Part shown: in pieces, positions 9,168 to 17,740 of the stretch
Layout: each line of letters starts with the position of its first letter
Position numbering within the stretch: position 1 is the first letter of the stretch
Origin: Bacteroidales bacterium Barb4
Lineage (GTDB): Bacteria; Bacteroidota; Bacteroidia; Bacteroidales; Tannerellaceae
Length of the DNA: 40,472 nucleotides
Assembly (NCBI GenBank): GCA_001657575.1
Contig: LBCX01000003.1
Coordinates: 1 to 40,472, forward strand
Direction of reading: 5' to 3'
The notes under the pieces: model-generated
What the model was told of the DNA's origin: nothing
Seen by the model: only the letters and a program-made list of their open reading frames with translations
Databases searched by the model: none
Translations under genes and position numbers: made by a program

Positions 9168-9815
9168 ATGATAAAGTTAGCCATCTTTGATATGGACGGA
9201 ACGATTTTGAATACAATCGCCGATTTGGCAGACAGCACCAACTACGCTCTGTGTCAAAACGGTTTTCCCGTCCATCCGGCAGAAGCCTACCGCTTCTTCG
9301 TCGGCAACGGCATCAATAAACTATTTGAAAGGGCACTTCCCGAAGGGGAAAGGACGGAAGCGAACATTCTCCGCATTCGCCAGTCTTTCCTGCCTTATTA
9401 CAAGGAACACGACACTGACCACACGGCTCCCTACCCCGGCATCTTTGACCTGTTGTGGCAGTTGCAGAAATGGGGTATCCTCCTTGCCGTTGCTTCCAAC
9501 AAATACCATGTGGCAACCTGTAAACTGACCGACTTTTACTTCCCCGAAATATCTTTTGTCAGCGTATTGGGGCAACGGGAAGACGTCGCCCCGAAGCCCG
9601 ATCCGGCAATCGTTTACGACATCCTTTTAGCCGCCGCCGTTCAGAAGGAAGAAACGCTATACATAGGTGATTCCGGCGTGGACATGCAAACGGCAATTAA
9701 CAGCGGAGTTGTCTCCTGCGGCGTTACCTGGGGCTTTCGCCCCCGTGCCGAACTGGAAGCCTTCCACCCTGATTACATTGTAAGCAAGCCGGTAGAAATC
9801 CTTGCGCTTGTTTAA
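9168..9815 (+). CDS. HAD-family phosphatase (phosphoglycolate phosphatase-like)
   Basis: This 215-aa soluble HAD hydrolase starts at the ATG of MIKLAIFDMDGT; a longer upstream frame lacks family similarity. Motif I has nucleophile D8 and acid/base D10 (FDMDGT). Motif II is the serine in AVASNKY, motif III the lysine in APKPDPAIV, and motif IV the acidic pair in YIGDSGVDMQTA. A helical C1 cap lies between motifs I and II (ADLADSTNYALCQNG onward). This pattern fits the Gph/PGP branch, which dephosphorylates phosphoglycolate and related small phosphoesters. Substrate specificity in HAD enzymes is poorly predicted by sequence. The TAA stop coincides with the first bases of the MITE-like element beginning at 9813. 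Confidence 0.9.
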   Translation: MIKLAIFDMDGTILNTIADLADSTNYALCQNGFPVHPAEAYRFFVGNGINKLFERALPEGERTEANILRIRQSFLPYYKEHDTDHTAPYPGIFDLLWQLQKWGILLAVASNKYHVATCKLTDFYFPEISFVSVLGQREDVAPKPDPAIVYDILLAAAVQKEETLYIGDSGVDMQTAINSGVVSCGVTWGFRPRAELEAFHPDYIVSKPVEILALV

Positions 9816-10054
9816 TGTTACGCTAATTCCGAAGGAATGCCGGATTTCAGCCCAACGTAAAGCGAAGCGGCACGTTGGGTTAAGGTAAATACATACCGAT
9901 AAAGTCCTGACAGGACGATATAAAATACAAACGATGATTATATAATGTGTCGCACAAGCTATTCTGTCGTCCTTTTATTAACCCCACATTCCGCTTCCGC
10001 TGCATGTGGGGCTGAAATCCTCGTCCTTTCAGGACTTTTGCGTAACATCTAATC
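9813..10054. repeat. MITE-like element made of two inverted REP hairpins
   Basis: The left terminus TAATGTTACGC and the right terminus TGCGTAACATC (10039-10049) are inverted repeats. Inside the left end are a small hairpin (ATTCCGAAGGAAT) and a REP variant with stem CCCAACGT / ACGTTGGG. Inside the right end are the standard REP with stem CCCCACAT / ATGTGGGG and the hairpin GTCCTTTCAGGAC. The central part (AAAGTCCTGACAGGACGATA, then AAACGATGATTATAT) also occurs, inverted, in the element at 14815. The left end holds the HAD stop codon. The right end holds the last codons and stop of asd. Confidence 0.8.
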
Positions 10055-11054
10055 CATTAACCGTTAGCAAGTATTCTGCTATTTGCACCGCATTCAATGC
10101 TGCCCCTTTCTTGATTTGGTCGCTTACCGTCCAAAAAGTCAAGCCATTCGGATTGGCGAGGTCTTTACGGATGCGACCTACATATACGGGGTCTTTGCCG
10201 GCAACAAACAGGGGCATGGGGTAGTCCTTTGCGGCGGGATTGTCTTGCAGGATGACGCCTTCGGCGGCAGAGAAGGCCTGGCGGGCTTCTTCTACACTGA
10301 CGGGGCGTTCGGTTTCTACCCAAGTGGTTTCGCTGTGGGCACGCATTACGGGGACACGGATGCAGGTGGCACTGACTTCGATGTCGGAGTGCATGATTTT
10401 GCGCGTCTCGTGATACATCTTCATTTCTTCTTTGGTGTAGCCGTTTTCGGTGAAAACATCCACCTGCGGGATGAGGTTGTAGGCTAATTGCCAGGCGAAC
10501 TTCTCGATTGTCGGGGCTTCGCCTTTCAGCAGTTGCTCGTATTGCTTTGTCAATTCAGCCATCGCACTGGCTCCCGCCCCGCTTGCCGCCTGATAGGTAG
10601 ATACGTGGACACGCTTGATGTGCGATACCTTTTCAATGGCTTTCAGGGCTACTACCATTTGGATGGTGGTACAGTTGGGATTGGCAATGATGCCGCGAGG
10701 ACGGTTTAAGGCGTCTTCCGCATTGACTTCGGGCACGACCAAAGGCACATCATCGTACATGCGGAAGGCACTGGAATTATCAATCATCACGGTGCCGTGC
10801 TTCGTAATCGTTTCGGCAAATTCGAGGGACGTACCTGCACCGGCTGATACGAAAGCTATGTCAATACCCTTAAAGTCATCGTTATGTTTCAGTTCCTTAA
10901 CGGTGTATTGCTTATCGCGGAAGGTATAAACACGTCCTGCGCTGCGGGCTGACCCGAAAAGCACTAACTCATCCACAGGAAAATTTCTCTCGCCGAGCAC
11001 ACGCAGGAACTCCTGTCCCACTGCTCCGCTTACTCCGACAATTGCTGCTTTCAT
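10029..11054 (-). CDS. asd: Aspartate-semialdehyde dehydrogenase
   Basis: Asd makes L-aspartate-4-semialdehyde from aspartyl phosphate with NADPH, at the branch point to lysine/diaminopimelate, threonine and methionine. The 341-aa protein starts at [16 protein letters not shown]; nine extra upstream residues in a longer frame are unlikely. It shows the N-terminal dinucleotide-binding loop (G7-G13), the substrate-binding SSAFR, the nucleophile C128 in NPNCTT, the glycine-rich SGAGASAM and the catalytic H240 in [10 protein letters not shown]. The final residues DVTQKS and the stop codon are encoded by the terminal inverted repeat of the adjacent MITE-like element, so the natural C-terminus appears to have been replaced or extended. 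A -7 promoter motif TACTTTTG lies at 11165-11172. Confidence 0.95.
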   Translation of the reverse strand: MKAAIVGVSGAVGQEFLRVLGERNFPVDELVLFGSARSAGRVYTFRDKQYTVKELKHNDDFKGIDIAFVSAGAGTSLEFAETITKHGTVMIDNSSAFRMYDDVPLVVPEVNAEDALNRPRGIIANPNCTTIQMVVALKAIEKVSHIKRVHVSTYQAASGAGASAMAELTKQYEQLLKGEAPTIEKFAWQLAYNLIPQVDVFTENGYTKEEMKMYHETRKIMHSDIEVSATCIRVPVMRAHSETTWVETERPVSVEEARQAFSAAEGVILQDNPAAKDYPMPLFVAGKDPVYVGRIRKDLANPNGLTFWTVSDQIKKGAALNAVQIAEYLLTVNGLDVTQKS

Positions 11055-11099
11055 TTTAGCACGAATTAATTGTAACGACAATATAATAATGTATTTGTA

Positions 11100-11172
11100 T
11101 ATATTTGCACCCCGATTTAATCAAGTCACGGCTTAACGACCTGATCCTTGGTTTTATCGGGGTGCAAAAGTA
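11100..11172. promoter_or_regulatory. Face-to-face promoters inside an inverted repeat
   Basis: The arms TTTGCACCCCGAT (11104-11116) and its perfect complement (11156-11168) flank about 39 bases that can extend the stem further. Each arm overlaps a Bacteroides -7 motif: TATATTTG on the plus strand at 11100-11107, and TACTTTTG on the minus strand at 11165-11172. The plus-strand promoter would serve the lamin-tail gene at 11200 and the minus-strand promoter would serve asd. The two transcripts would overlap at their 5' ends and both could begin with the hairpin. It is not a tRNA: there is no T-arm. Confidence 0.5.
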
Positions 11173-11199
11173 ATATTTTACCAACAAAACACTTTAATT

Positions 11200-13281
11200 A
11201 TGAAACAAATCGTGTGGCTACTCGCGTGTGCGTTGTTTCCCCTCTGTGTATCGGCACAGCTGGCGGAAACGTTTGCCGGTTCCGGCGTTACCTCCGCTTA
11301 TCCTTGGGAAGGGGATACGGAGAAGTTTACAATCAATGAAAAAGGGGAATTGCAGTTGAATGCGCCGTCTGCTAAGGGCGAGGCGTTGCTCTATCTGTCT
11401 GCCGTCCCTCTGTTGGACAATGAATGGCGGTTTACCATCCGGAATGATTATCAGGGAACGACTTCCAACTATTTCCGTATCTACCTTTGGAGTCTGCAAC
11501 CTGATACGAAGAATCCGGAAGAGGCGGTATTTATCCGCTTGGGCTATTCTAAAAAGAATATCGCCCTGTGCCGCCAGACGGGAAACAAGAAGGCGGAGGT
11601 CTTACTGGACGGGCGTACCCTTTTTGAGAATCCGCAAGAGGCAGAAGTGAAGGTGACAACGGATAAAAGCGGGCTGTGCACGGTTTACAGCAAATGCCTT
11701 TCCGACCAAGACTTTTACAAGGAAGGGGAGGCTATGCTTAAATCACCGAGTGACAACAGGGAAGGCTGTTTTATGATTGCCGTCAATTTCAGTGCCCAGC
11801 ACAACACGGATAAATATGCGGACAATATCCATATCAACCGCTTTACCCTTGAAGACGAGACACCCGTTGAACCGGAGAAGCCTGTCGAGCCGTCCGAACC
11901 CGAAATCCCCGAAGAGCCGGAACCGATTCCCGAACCTGTCGAACCCGAAAATCCAGACCCTATCGGAAAAGGATACATCCTTATCAATGAAGTAATGGCA
12001 GACCCGAACGGAGCAGGCGGCTTGCCAGAAACAGAATATGTAGAATTATACAATGCTTCACAACAAACCCTCTCTCTGCAAGGCTGTTCATTCGGATACG
12101 GTACCGCCGCACCGATCATGCTCAAAGATTATCCCTTTGCAAGCGGTACTTATTTGGTATTATACAGAGAAGGAAAAGATATAGAAGCGGGTGCGGGAAT
12201 CGCCATGCCGTTAGCCAAATTTCCCGTCTTGGCTAACACGGGAAAAGAATTATCGCTTTACGATGCAACGGGAGCTGTCATAGATCAGGTTATTTACAAG
12301 AAAGCATCCGCCGGAGTTTCTTGGGAAAGGCAGGGCGAAAGCTGGCAGCTATCGTCCGATTATCGCGGCGGTACACCCGGAGCTTCCAATTCATCTCTGC
12401 CTGAAAAGCCTGCCGAACCCGAACCCCCCGAAGTCCCTGCTACCCCTGCTGCTGTCCAACCGAATGATATTATATTCAACGAGATACTGCCTAACCCTTA
12501 TCCTGACGGCAGCGAATACATCGAACTGTACAACCGTTCCGGCAAGGAACTTCCATTGTCCGGTTTATCCATTGCCACACGAAAGACTGACGGGAGTTTA
12601 AGCACACGCTATCCGCTGTCAAGTATCTCTGCTCTGTTGCCAGCGGATGAATATGCCGTATTGACAAAGGATGCAAAAGGTGTAACCGACTTCTATCATA
12701 TCCCCCGCCCTGAGAATATCCACACGTTGAAACTTCCCGTACTGGCTAATACCAACGCGACCCTTGTACTTTTCCGAACAACTGACGGCGTGGTGATTGA
12801 CGAACTGTCGTATTCTTCCAAATGGCACACCTCTCTCATTAAAGAAGAGAAGGGGGTCTCCTTGGAACGCATCGACCCGGAAGCAGCCACGCAAGATGCC
12901 TCCAACTGGACATCAGCTTCCTCTCCGTCAGGCTATGGTACTCCGGGCAGCCGAAACTCGCAATACGGGAAAACATCCGGCGAACAACAGCCTACCCGAA
13001 TAAGCAAACCGCAGTATTCCCATGAAACAGGCTTATACGCTATCCTTTATCTCCTCGACCAATCGGGATACAGCTGCCGCGCCTCCATTTACGACTTATC
13101 GGGCCGCCGCGTTGCCGACATCTCCGACAATGAACTGACAGGCACAAGTGGCAAACTCCTCTGGAACGGCACAAGCTCAAACGGAAGCAAACTCACCTCC
13201 GGTCTCTACATATTATATATAGAACTGTATCACGACAGCGGGAAAACAAGAAGACACAAGGAAGTATTTTTAGTGCATTGA
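11200..13281 (+). CDS. Secreted protein with two lamin-tail domains
   Basis: This 693-aa exported protein has a signal peptide (MKQIVWLLACALFPLCVSAQ). An N-terminal jelly-roll-like region of about 200 residues is followed by an acidic proline linker (residues 220-256, PVEPEKPVEPSEPEIPEEP). The first lamin-tail domain is at about 258-400 (ILINEVMADPNGAGG and YVELYNAS). A second P/E linker precedes the second lamin-tail domain at about 423-580 (IIFNEILPNPYPDGSEYIEL). The last 80 residues resemble a FlgD-type Ig / T9SS sorting tail (YDLSGRRVADI, then LLWNGTSSNGSKLTSGLYIL). Bacterial lamin-tail domains occur in secreted nucleases, phosphatases and surface proteins; no catalytic domain is seen here. 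Export through the T9SS is inferred. The TGA stop lies at the left edge of a MITE-like element. Confidence 0.85.
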   Translation: MKQIVWLLACALFPLCVSAQLAETFAGSGVTSAYPWEGDTEKFTINEKGELQLNAPSAKGEALLYLSAVPLLDNEWRFTIRNDYQGTTSNYFRIYLWSLQPDTKNPEEAVFIRLGYSKKNIALCRQTGNKKAEVLLDGRTLFENPQEAEVKVTTDKSGLCTVYSKCLSDQDFYKEGEAMLKSPSDNREGCFMIAVNFSAQHNTDKYADNIHINRFTLEDETPVEPEKPVEPSEPEIPEEPEPIPEPVEPENPDPIGKGYILINEVMADPNGAGGLPETEYVELYNASQQTLSLQGCSFGYGTAAPIMLKDYPFASGTYLVLYREGKDIEAGAGIAMPLAKFPVLANTGKELSLYDATGAVIDQVIYKKASAGVSWERQGESWQLSSDYRGGTPGASNSSLPEKPAEPEPPEVPATPAAVQPNDIIFNEILPNPYPDGSEYIELYNRSGKELPLSGLSIATRKTDGSLSTRYPLSSISALLPADEYAVLTKDAKGVTDFYHIPRPENIHTLKLPVLANTNATLVLFRTTDGVVIDELSYSSKWHTSLIKEEKGVSLERIDPEAATQDASNWTSASSPSGYGTPGSRNSQYGKTSGEQQPTRISKPQYSHETGLYAILYLLDQSGYSCRASIYDLSGRRVADISDNELTGTSGKLLWNGTSSNGSKLTSGLYILYIELYHDSGKTRRHKEVFLVH

Positions 13282-13502
13282 TTTCGCAAATTCCGAGATG
13301 CCCCGAAGGGGCAAAAGATTTCAGCCCCACATGCAGCGTAGCGGAATGTGGGGTTATAAGACAAGTGCATATCAATAAAGTCCTAAAGAACGATACAAAT
13401 CAGGACTTCTTTACCGGTATCACCATTAACCCCACATTCCGCTACGCTGCATGTGGGGCTGAAATCTTTTGCCCCTTCGGGGCATCTGCGTAACATCTGT
13501 TA
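13279..13502. repeat. MITE-like REP-pair element
   Basis: A left end TGATTTCGCA (degenerate) and a right end TGCGTAACATCTGTTA enclose two oppositely oriented REP hairpins (13318-13357 and 13428-13466), each next to a TGCCCCGAAGGGGCA-type hairpin. The centre is shorter than in the elements at 9813 and 14815 but keeps ATATCAATAAAGTCCT and GAACGATACAAATCAGG. There is no gene inside. Confidence 0.75.
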
Positions 13503-13505
13503 TCA

Positions 13506-13546
13506 GAAAAAAATGGAAAGAACCGGTCACAATTTGTGACCAGTTC
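13506..13546 (-). terminator. Rho-independent terminator of the C11 peptidase gene
   Basis: On the minus strand, downstream of the peptidase stop, GAACTGGTCACAA and TTGTGACCGGTTC form a 13-bp stem with one G-U pair around a single central base (13520-13546). A T-rich tract TTTCCATTTTTTT follows. The tight loop would open by a few pairs in RNA. Confidence 0.6.
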
Positions 13547-13623
13547 CCTTTGAACCTGAAACACAGTTATATTAACCCTATGGTTTTTACCAGACAAGGA
13601 TACCGGGTGCCTGACAATTAACA

Positions 13624-14781
13624 TCAATCATGCAAATCACTATCCGTATGCCATAACCCGTACCATTCCAACCCCTCGTACCATTCATTCAACAGCCCGA
13701 ACGCCTGTTGAGGAACATATACGGACATCCCGCAAAAGCGATGAATATCAAGAACCGCCGCATTAAGCATATAAGTAGCTTGCGGCGTTGTTCTTTTATA
13801 CGTTACCACCTCCGATAGGGCTTTTTGAAAGGCGCGGTATTGTTCGGGAGAAGCCAGCCGGCTCATCACATCATCGAAGTCATAGAGAAAATGCCGGTTG
13901 CCGTCTACATAATCCAGCAGTTGCAGTTGGTCAAGTGGGAGAGAGGAAATATCATTATCCCTGCCTTGCAGGATTGCGCGGGATATATCCGCGAGATTGT
14001 CCAATAGTTCTGTGTTAATGATCGCCACGGTTGCCGAACGGTTGAATCCCGTTTGATTATTATAATAGTCGAAAAACTTTCGGCAGACCTCTTCCAAATC
14101 TGCCGTCTTTCTAAATAAAGGCTCAATGATTTGCCCGTAAGGGAAACCGTTTCCCATCACTTCTGTGGCAGAGGCTATGATATGACGTGCTTTATGGCGA
14201 AGCGCATACGCCGTTTCCACATTCGCCATATAGCAAGCATCGAAAAGAATAAAATCAAACCTGTCATCCGGCAAGGCGGCAGCAAGTTCATTGATTTCCA
14301 TCCAATGCGAACCGTCCTGCCCGAACGAACGCAGCCTGTCCCGCCAATCATACGGCAACCAAGCCGTACCGTGACTCCACAGGACAAGCCCGTAGCTGTC
14401 GGCTTGAAATCGCGTATCGTTTATCACATCGTCAATCACCCCGTGCATCACCTCAACCGAAGCGGAATTTTGTTCGGGATAATCCTTTACGGCAAACTTC
14501 TCAACAACACCCCTTGCCCCTTTCCTTATCTGAATCAGGCGGGGCGTATCATTTGCCGGATCAAAATAAACCAGCAGATTGCCCTTCAGCCTGTCGCTGC
14601 CCGCCCCTGCCATCATGCTGTCGATATTGGAATATCCGAAGGAACTCAGACTATTGTCCGCCGCCATATACACCAACACCGTGCGGGAAACCTCCGGCTC
14701 TGCAACTGCCGGCAAATCATGGCAACAACTTACTGTCCCGACCGTCAGAACAAACAACAGTAGTATATTCTTTATCTGCAT
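13624..14781 (-). CDS. Clostripain-family (C11) cysteine peptidase, lipoprotein
   Basis: This 385-aa protein has a lipoprotein-type signal (LLLFVLTVGTVSCC, lipid attachment at C19 or C20), so it is probably anchored to a cell-envelope membrane. The fold start is RTVLVYMAADNSLSSFGYSN, typical of the C11 family, with the catalytic histidine H137 in LVLWSHGTAW and the nucleophile C183 in ILFDACYMANVE. The family cleaves after arginine or lysine, usually needs calcium and self-processes; those properties are known for clostripain and only inferred here. Many gut Bacteroidales encode such lipoproteins. It stands alone, with its own terminator (13520-13546) and a possible -7 element TAATTTTG at 14805-14812, and is flanked on both sides by MITE-like elements. 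Confidence 0.9.
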   Translation of the reverse strand: MQIKNILLLFVLTVGTVSCCHDLPAVAEPEVSRTVLVYMAADNSLSSFGYSNIDSMMAGAGSDRLKGNLLVYFDPANDTPRLIQIRKGARGVVEKFAVKDYPEQNSASVEVMHGVIDDVINDTRFQADSYGLVLWSHGTAWLPYDWRDRLRSFGQDGSHWMEINELAAALPDDRFDFILFDACYMANVETAYALRHKARHIIASATEVMGNGFPYGQIIEPLFRKTADLEEVCRKFFDYYNNQTGFNRSATVAIINTELLDNLADISRAILQGRDNDISSLPLDQLQLLDYVDGNRHFLYDFDDVMSRLASPEQYRAFQKALSEVVTYKRTTPQATYMLNAAVLDIHRFCGMSVYVPQQAFGLLNEWYEGLEWYGLWHTDSDLHD

Positions 14782-14804
14782 ACCCTTTATATCAATGGTT
14801 CATT

Positions 14805-14812
14805 CAAAATTA
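14805..14812 (-). promoter_or_regulatory. Possible -7 element of the C11 peptidase gene
   Basis: On the minus strand this reads TAATTTTG (consensus TAnnTTTG), 24 bp before the ATG. The only TTTG upstream belongs to the MITE terminus and is about 14 bp away, too close for a normal -33 box. Confidence 0.35.
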
Positions 14813-14814
14813 TC

Positions 14815-15051
14815 ACCGACGTTACGCAAATGCCCCGAAGGGGCAAAAGATTTCAGCCCCACATGCAGCGAAGCGGAATGTGGGGGAAAGGACGACCGAA
14901 TAATTTATGCGGCATATAATCATCGTTTGAAATTTGTATCGTCCTGTCAGGACTTTATTGATATGTATTTATCTCAAACCCAACGTGCCGCTTCGCTTTA
15001 CGTTGGGCTGAAATCTTTTACCCCTTTGGGGCATCTGCATAACATCAGTTA
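14815..15051. repeat. MITE-like REP-pair element
   Basis: The termini GACGTTACGCA and TGCATAACATCAGTTA (15036-15051) enclose the hairpin TGCCCCGAAGGGGCA, a REP of the CCCCACAT type, and a centre that matches the 9813 element in reverse orientation (AAACGATGATTATAT, then TCGTCCTGTCAGGACTTTAT). A REP variant with stem CCCAACGT / ACGTTGGG follows, then a second small hairpin. No gene is inside. The element accounts for most of the spacer between the C11 gene and the alpha-glucuronidase. Confidence 0.8.
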
Positions 15052-15133
15052 GGATATAATTAAGCGGTTGAATTATCGAACCTGTCAAAAAATCAGACAA
15101 AAGTAGTGATACATTTAGAAACAAATAAAATTG

Positions 15134-15141
15134 TACTTTCG
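15134..15141 (+). promoter_or_regulatory. Possible -7 element of the alpha-glucuronidase gene
   Basis: TACTTTCG is one base from the TAnnTTTG consensus and sits 17 bp before the ATG at 15158. A good -33 box is not seen. Confidence 0.4.
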
Positions 15142-15157
15142 CCCGAATTATTTACAC

Positions 15158-17188
15158 ATGAAAAAACTACTCCCCCTTATCCTACTCCCCCTCTTTGCCT
15201 TTCAAGTACAGGCGGAGGACGGTAGCCGCCTCTGGCTGCGGGCGAAAGCCGATGCCAATGCACAGGTCGTTTACGATGCGGAGAAAAGCCCGACAATTGA
15301 TATTGTCGTGAATGAACTGCAAACACAGTGGACAGGCGCGCCTGTCCATTTGGTTATTGCCCAGTCAAAGGATATTCGCGCGTTAAAGGACGGCTATTTG
15401 ATTGCAGGCAACCGGACAACGGGTGTCACCATTACCTCTGCCACAGAACAAGGCTTGCTTTACGGAGCTTATCACCTGTTGCGCTTGCAGGAAACGGGAA
15501 AGGCAGAGGGTACGCTGAATATAAGGGAGTCGCCGCTGTACGACATCCGAATACTGAACCATTGGGACAATCTGGACGGCTCGGTGGAGCGCGGCTATGC
15601 CGGGCAGTCTATTTGGAAATGGGACGAGTTGCCGGGGCGACTGTCCCCGCGATACAAGGCGTATGCCCGCGCGAACGCTTCGATTGGCATCAATGCCACC
15701 GTCTTGAACAATGTAAATGCCTCGCCCAAAATACTGACCGCCGAAATGCTGAACAAGGTGAAAGTCATTGCCGATGAATTGCAACCGTATCATATAAAGG
15801 TGTACCTGTCCATTAACTTCTCATCGCCGGCGCAACTGGGCGGACTCCCGACTTCCGACCCCTTGAACGCCGATGTGCGCAAATGGTGGAAGGATAAAAT
15901 AAACGAAATATACCGCATCATCCCCAATTTCGGCGGCTTGCTGGTGAAAGCCAATTCCGAGGGCTTGCCCGGCCCGCAGGATTTCGGTCGCACTCATGCC
16001 GACGGTGCCAATATGCTTGCCGAAGCCTTGAAGCCTCACGGCGGGATTGTGATGTGGCGCGCCTTTGTTTACAGTCCCTCGAATGAAGACCGTGCCAAGC
16101 AGGCGGGGCTGGAGTTTCTGCCGTTGGACGGGCAGTTTGCGGATAATGTGATTGTGCAGGTGAAGAACGGGCCTATCGACTTTCAGCCGCGCGAACCGTT
16201 CAGTCCGCTGTTCGGAGCGATGAAGAAAACCCCGCTGATGGCGGAATTTCAAATCACGCAGGAATATTTGGGCTTTTCCAATCATCTGGTCTTTCTGGCA
16301 CCGCTGTGGAAGGAGTTTTTTGACAGTGACACCTATTGCAACGGCAAAGGTTCGACCACAGCCGCCGTGACGGACGGCACGCTTTTCCCCCAGCCGCTGA
16401 CTGCCGTGTCCGGCGTTGCCAATATCGGAGAGGATACCAACTGGTGCGGGCATCATTTTGCGCAAGCCAACTGGTACGCCTTCGGACGGCTGGCATGGAA
16501 TCACCGGCTGACGGCGGACGAGATTGCGGACGAATGGCTTCGGCAGACGTTTTCGCAAGACCCTGCCTTTCTCGAACCGGTCAAAAGCATGATGCTGACC
16601 TCCCGCGAGACAGCCGTCGATTATATGATGCCGCTGGGATTGCATCATATTTTCGCATGGAGTCATCATTACGGGCCGGAACCTTGGACGGATATTCCGG
16701 GTGCGCGTCCCGACTGGCTTCCCTCGTACTATCATCAGGCGGAGGCACGCGGTATCGGTTTCGACCGGACGGACAAGGGGAGCAATGCCATTTCACAATA
16801 TTTTTCACCGCTGAGGGAAGAGCTGAGCAATGTCAAAACCTGTCCCGAAAAGTTCCTGCTGTGGTTTCATCATGTGCCTTGGAATTATAAGATGAAAAGC
16901 GGGCGGCAGTTTTGGGATGAGCTGTGTTACAAGTATGATTCCGGCGTGCAGCAGGTGCGCGAGTATCAGAAGACGTGGGACAAGGCGGTGCAATACGTTG
17001 ATGAAGAGCGGTTCGGGCATGTGCAGTCCCGTTTGAAGATACAGGCGCAGGATGCCGTGTGGTGGAAGGATGCCTGCCTGCTTTATTTTCAGACGTTTTC
17101 CAAATTGCCTGTCCCTTATGATATTGAGCGACCGGTGCATGAGTTGGACGAGCTGATGCAGTCAAGCAAGGAGCAAAAGAATAAGTAA
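15158..17188 (+). CDS. Alpha-glucuronidase, GH67
   Basis: This enzyme removes 4-O-methyl-glucuronic acid from the non-reducing end of xylo-oligosaccharides. The 676-aa protein begins at MKKLLPLILLPLFAFQVQA, a signal peptide, so it is exported, probably to the periplasm. An N-terminal alpha/beta domain leads into the (beta/alpha)8 barrel and a helical C-terminal domain. The catalytic acid E268 lies in VKANSEGLPGP, and the paired bases D341 (KNGPIDFQPREP) and E369 (FQITQEYLG) follow. The spacings of 73 and 28 residues equal those of the characterised Cellvibrio enzyme (E292, D365, E393), as I recall them. No xylanase or xylosidase is next to it, so it may act on oligosaccharides made elsewhere. 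Confidence 0.95.
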   Translation: MKKLLPLILLPLFAFQVQAEDGSRLWLRAKADANAQVVYDAEKSPTIDIVVNELQTQWTGAPVHLVIAQSKDIRALKDGYLIAGNRTTGVTITSATEQGLLYGAYHLLRLQETGKAEGTLNIRESPLYDIRILNHWDNLDGSVERGYAGQSIWKWDELPGRLSPRYKAYARANASIGINATVLNNVNASPKILTAEMLNKVKVIADELQPYHIKVYLSINFSSPAQLGGLPTSDPLNADVRKWWKDKINEIYRIIPNFGGLLVKANSEGLPGPQDFGRTHADGANMLAEALKPHGGIVMWRAFVYSPSNEDRAKQAGLEFLPLDGQFADNVIVQVKNGPIDFQPREPFSPLFGAMKKTPLMAEFQITQEYLGFSNHLVFLAPLWKEFFDSDTYCNGKGSTTAAVTDGTLFPQPLTAVSGVANIGEDTNWCGHHFAQANWYAFGRLAWNHRLTADEIADEWLRQTFSQDPAFLEPVKSMMLTSRETAVDYMMPLGLHHIFAWSHHYGPEPWTDIPGARPDWLPSYYHQAEARGIGFDRTDKGSNAISQYFSPLREELSNVKTCPEKFLLWFHHVPWNYKMKSGRQFWDELCYKYDSGVQQVREYQKTWDKAVQYVDEERFGHVQSRLKIQAQDAVWWKDACLLYFQTFSKLPVPYDIERPVHELDELMQSSKEQKNK

Positions 17189-17228
17189 GATTTTCAGATA
17201 TATTATATATTCTTCCTTCGTAATTTAT

Positions 17229-17414
17229 CCTTTCCCACCTGTGGGAAGTTGTTTCCCACCTGCGGCTAATCCTTTCCCACCTGTGGGAGGTTGTTTCCCA
17301 CCTGCGGCTAATCCTTTCCCACCTGTGGGAGGTTGTTTCCCACCTGCGGCTAATCCCTTCCCACCTGTGGGAGGTTGTTTCCCACAGGTGGCTAATCCTT
17401 TCCCACCTGTGGGA
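17229..17414. repeat. 42-bp tandem repeat (4.4 copies)
   Basis: Units start at 17229, 17271, 17313, 17355 and 17397 (partial). Each contains TTTCCCACCTGTGGGA and TTTCCCACCTGCGGCTAAT, i.e. two 21-bp halves. The CCCAC / GTGGG arms can form short hairpins. Because 42 is divisible by three, both strands stay open: the minus strand reads as a 7/14-residue periodic peptide (SHRWERISRRWETT) and the plus strand as NPFPPVGGCFPPAA. No ribosome binding site or family similarity supports translation. Positions 17415-17740, after the repeat, show no gene. Confidence 0.85.
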
Positions 17415-17740
17415 ATTGATTTCGCCCAACGTTTTAACCATTAATTCGGAGGCTTTAAGTGTATGATACATAGACTTTGCGTCAAAAAAAGCGGGAATAG
17501 CTGCCATTTCGTCTCAACTTTTCGTCATCTCTCTGCGATAAAATATAAAAAACGCCGGTGCACAGGCACGGAAAACACGAAGTATGAAAAGTAATTGTCA
17601 GATAAGACCATTCATATCTACAATGAAATTAAAAAAGTAAAGTAATCCTCTGGCACTTTTATGTAAAATCAGTAAGTAATAACAGGTTATTATGGAAAAG
17701 ACATGGCGACGGGTTTTGGAAAAAAGACAGGATTGGGGGA

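Noticed and set aside
11104-11168. tRNA-like fold (7-bp acceptor-like stem)
   Set aside because: There is no T-loop, no D-arm and no anticodon arm; the arms overlap promoter motifs instead.
13278-13493. Small proteins with FSPTCSVAECGV-like sequence here and in other spacers
   Set aside because: They are translations of the REP palindrome and occur in every copy and on both strands.
17229-17414. Possible CRISPR array from regularly spaced repeats
   Set aside because: The repeats are contiguous 42-bp units with no unique spacers, and there are no cas genes nearby.
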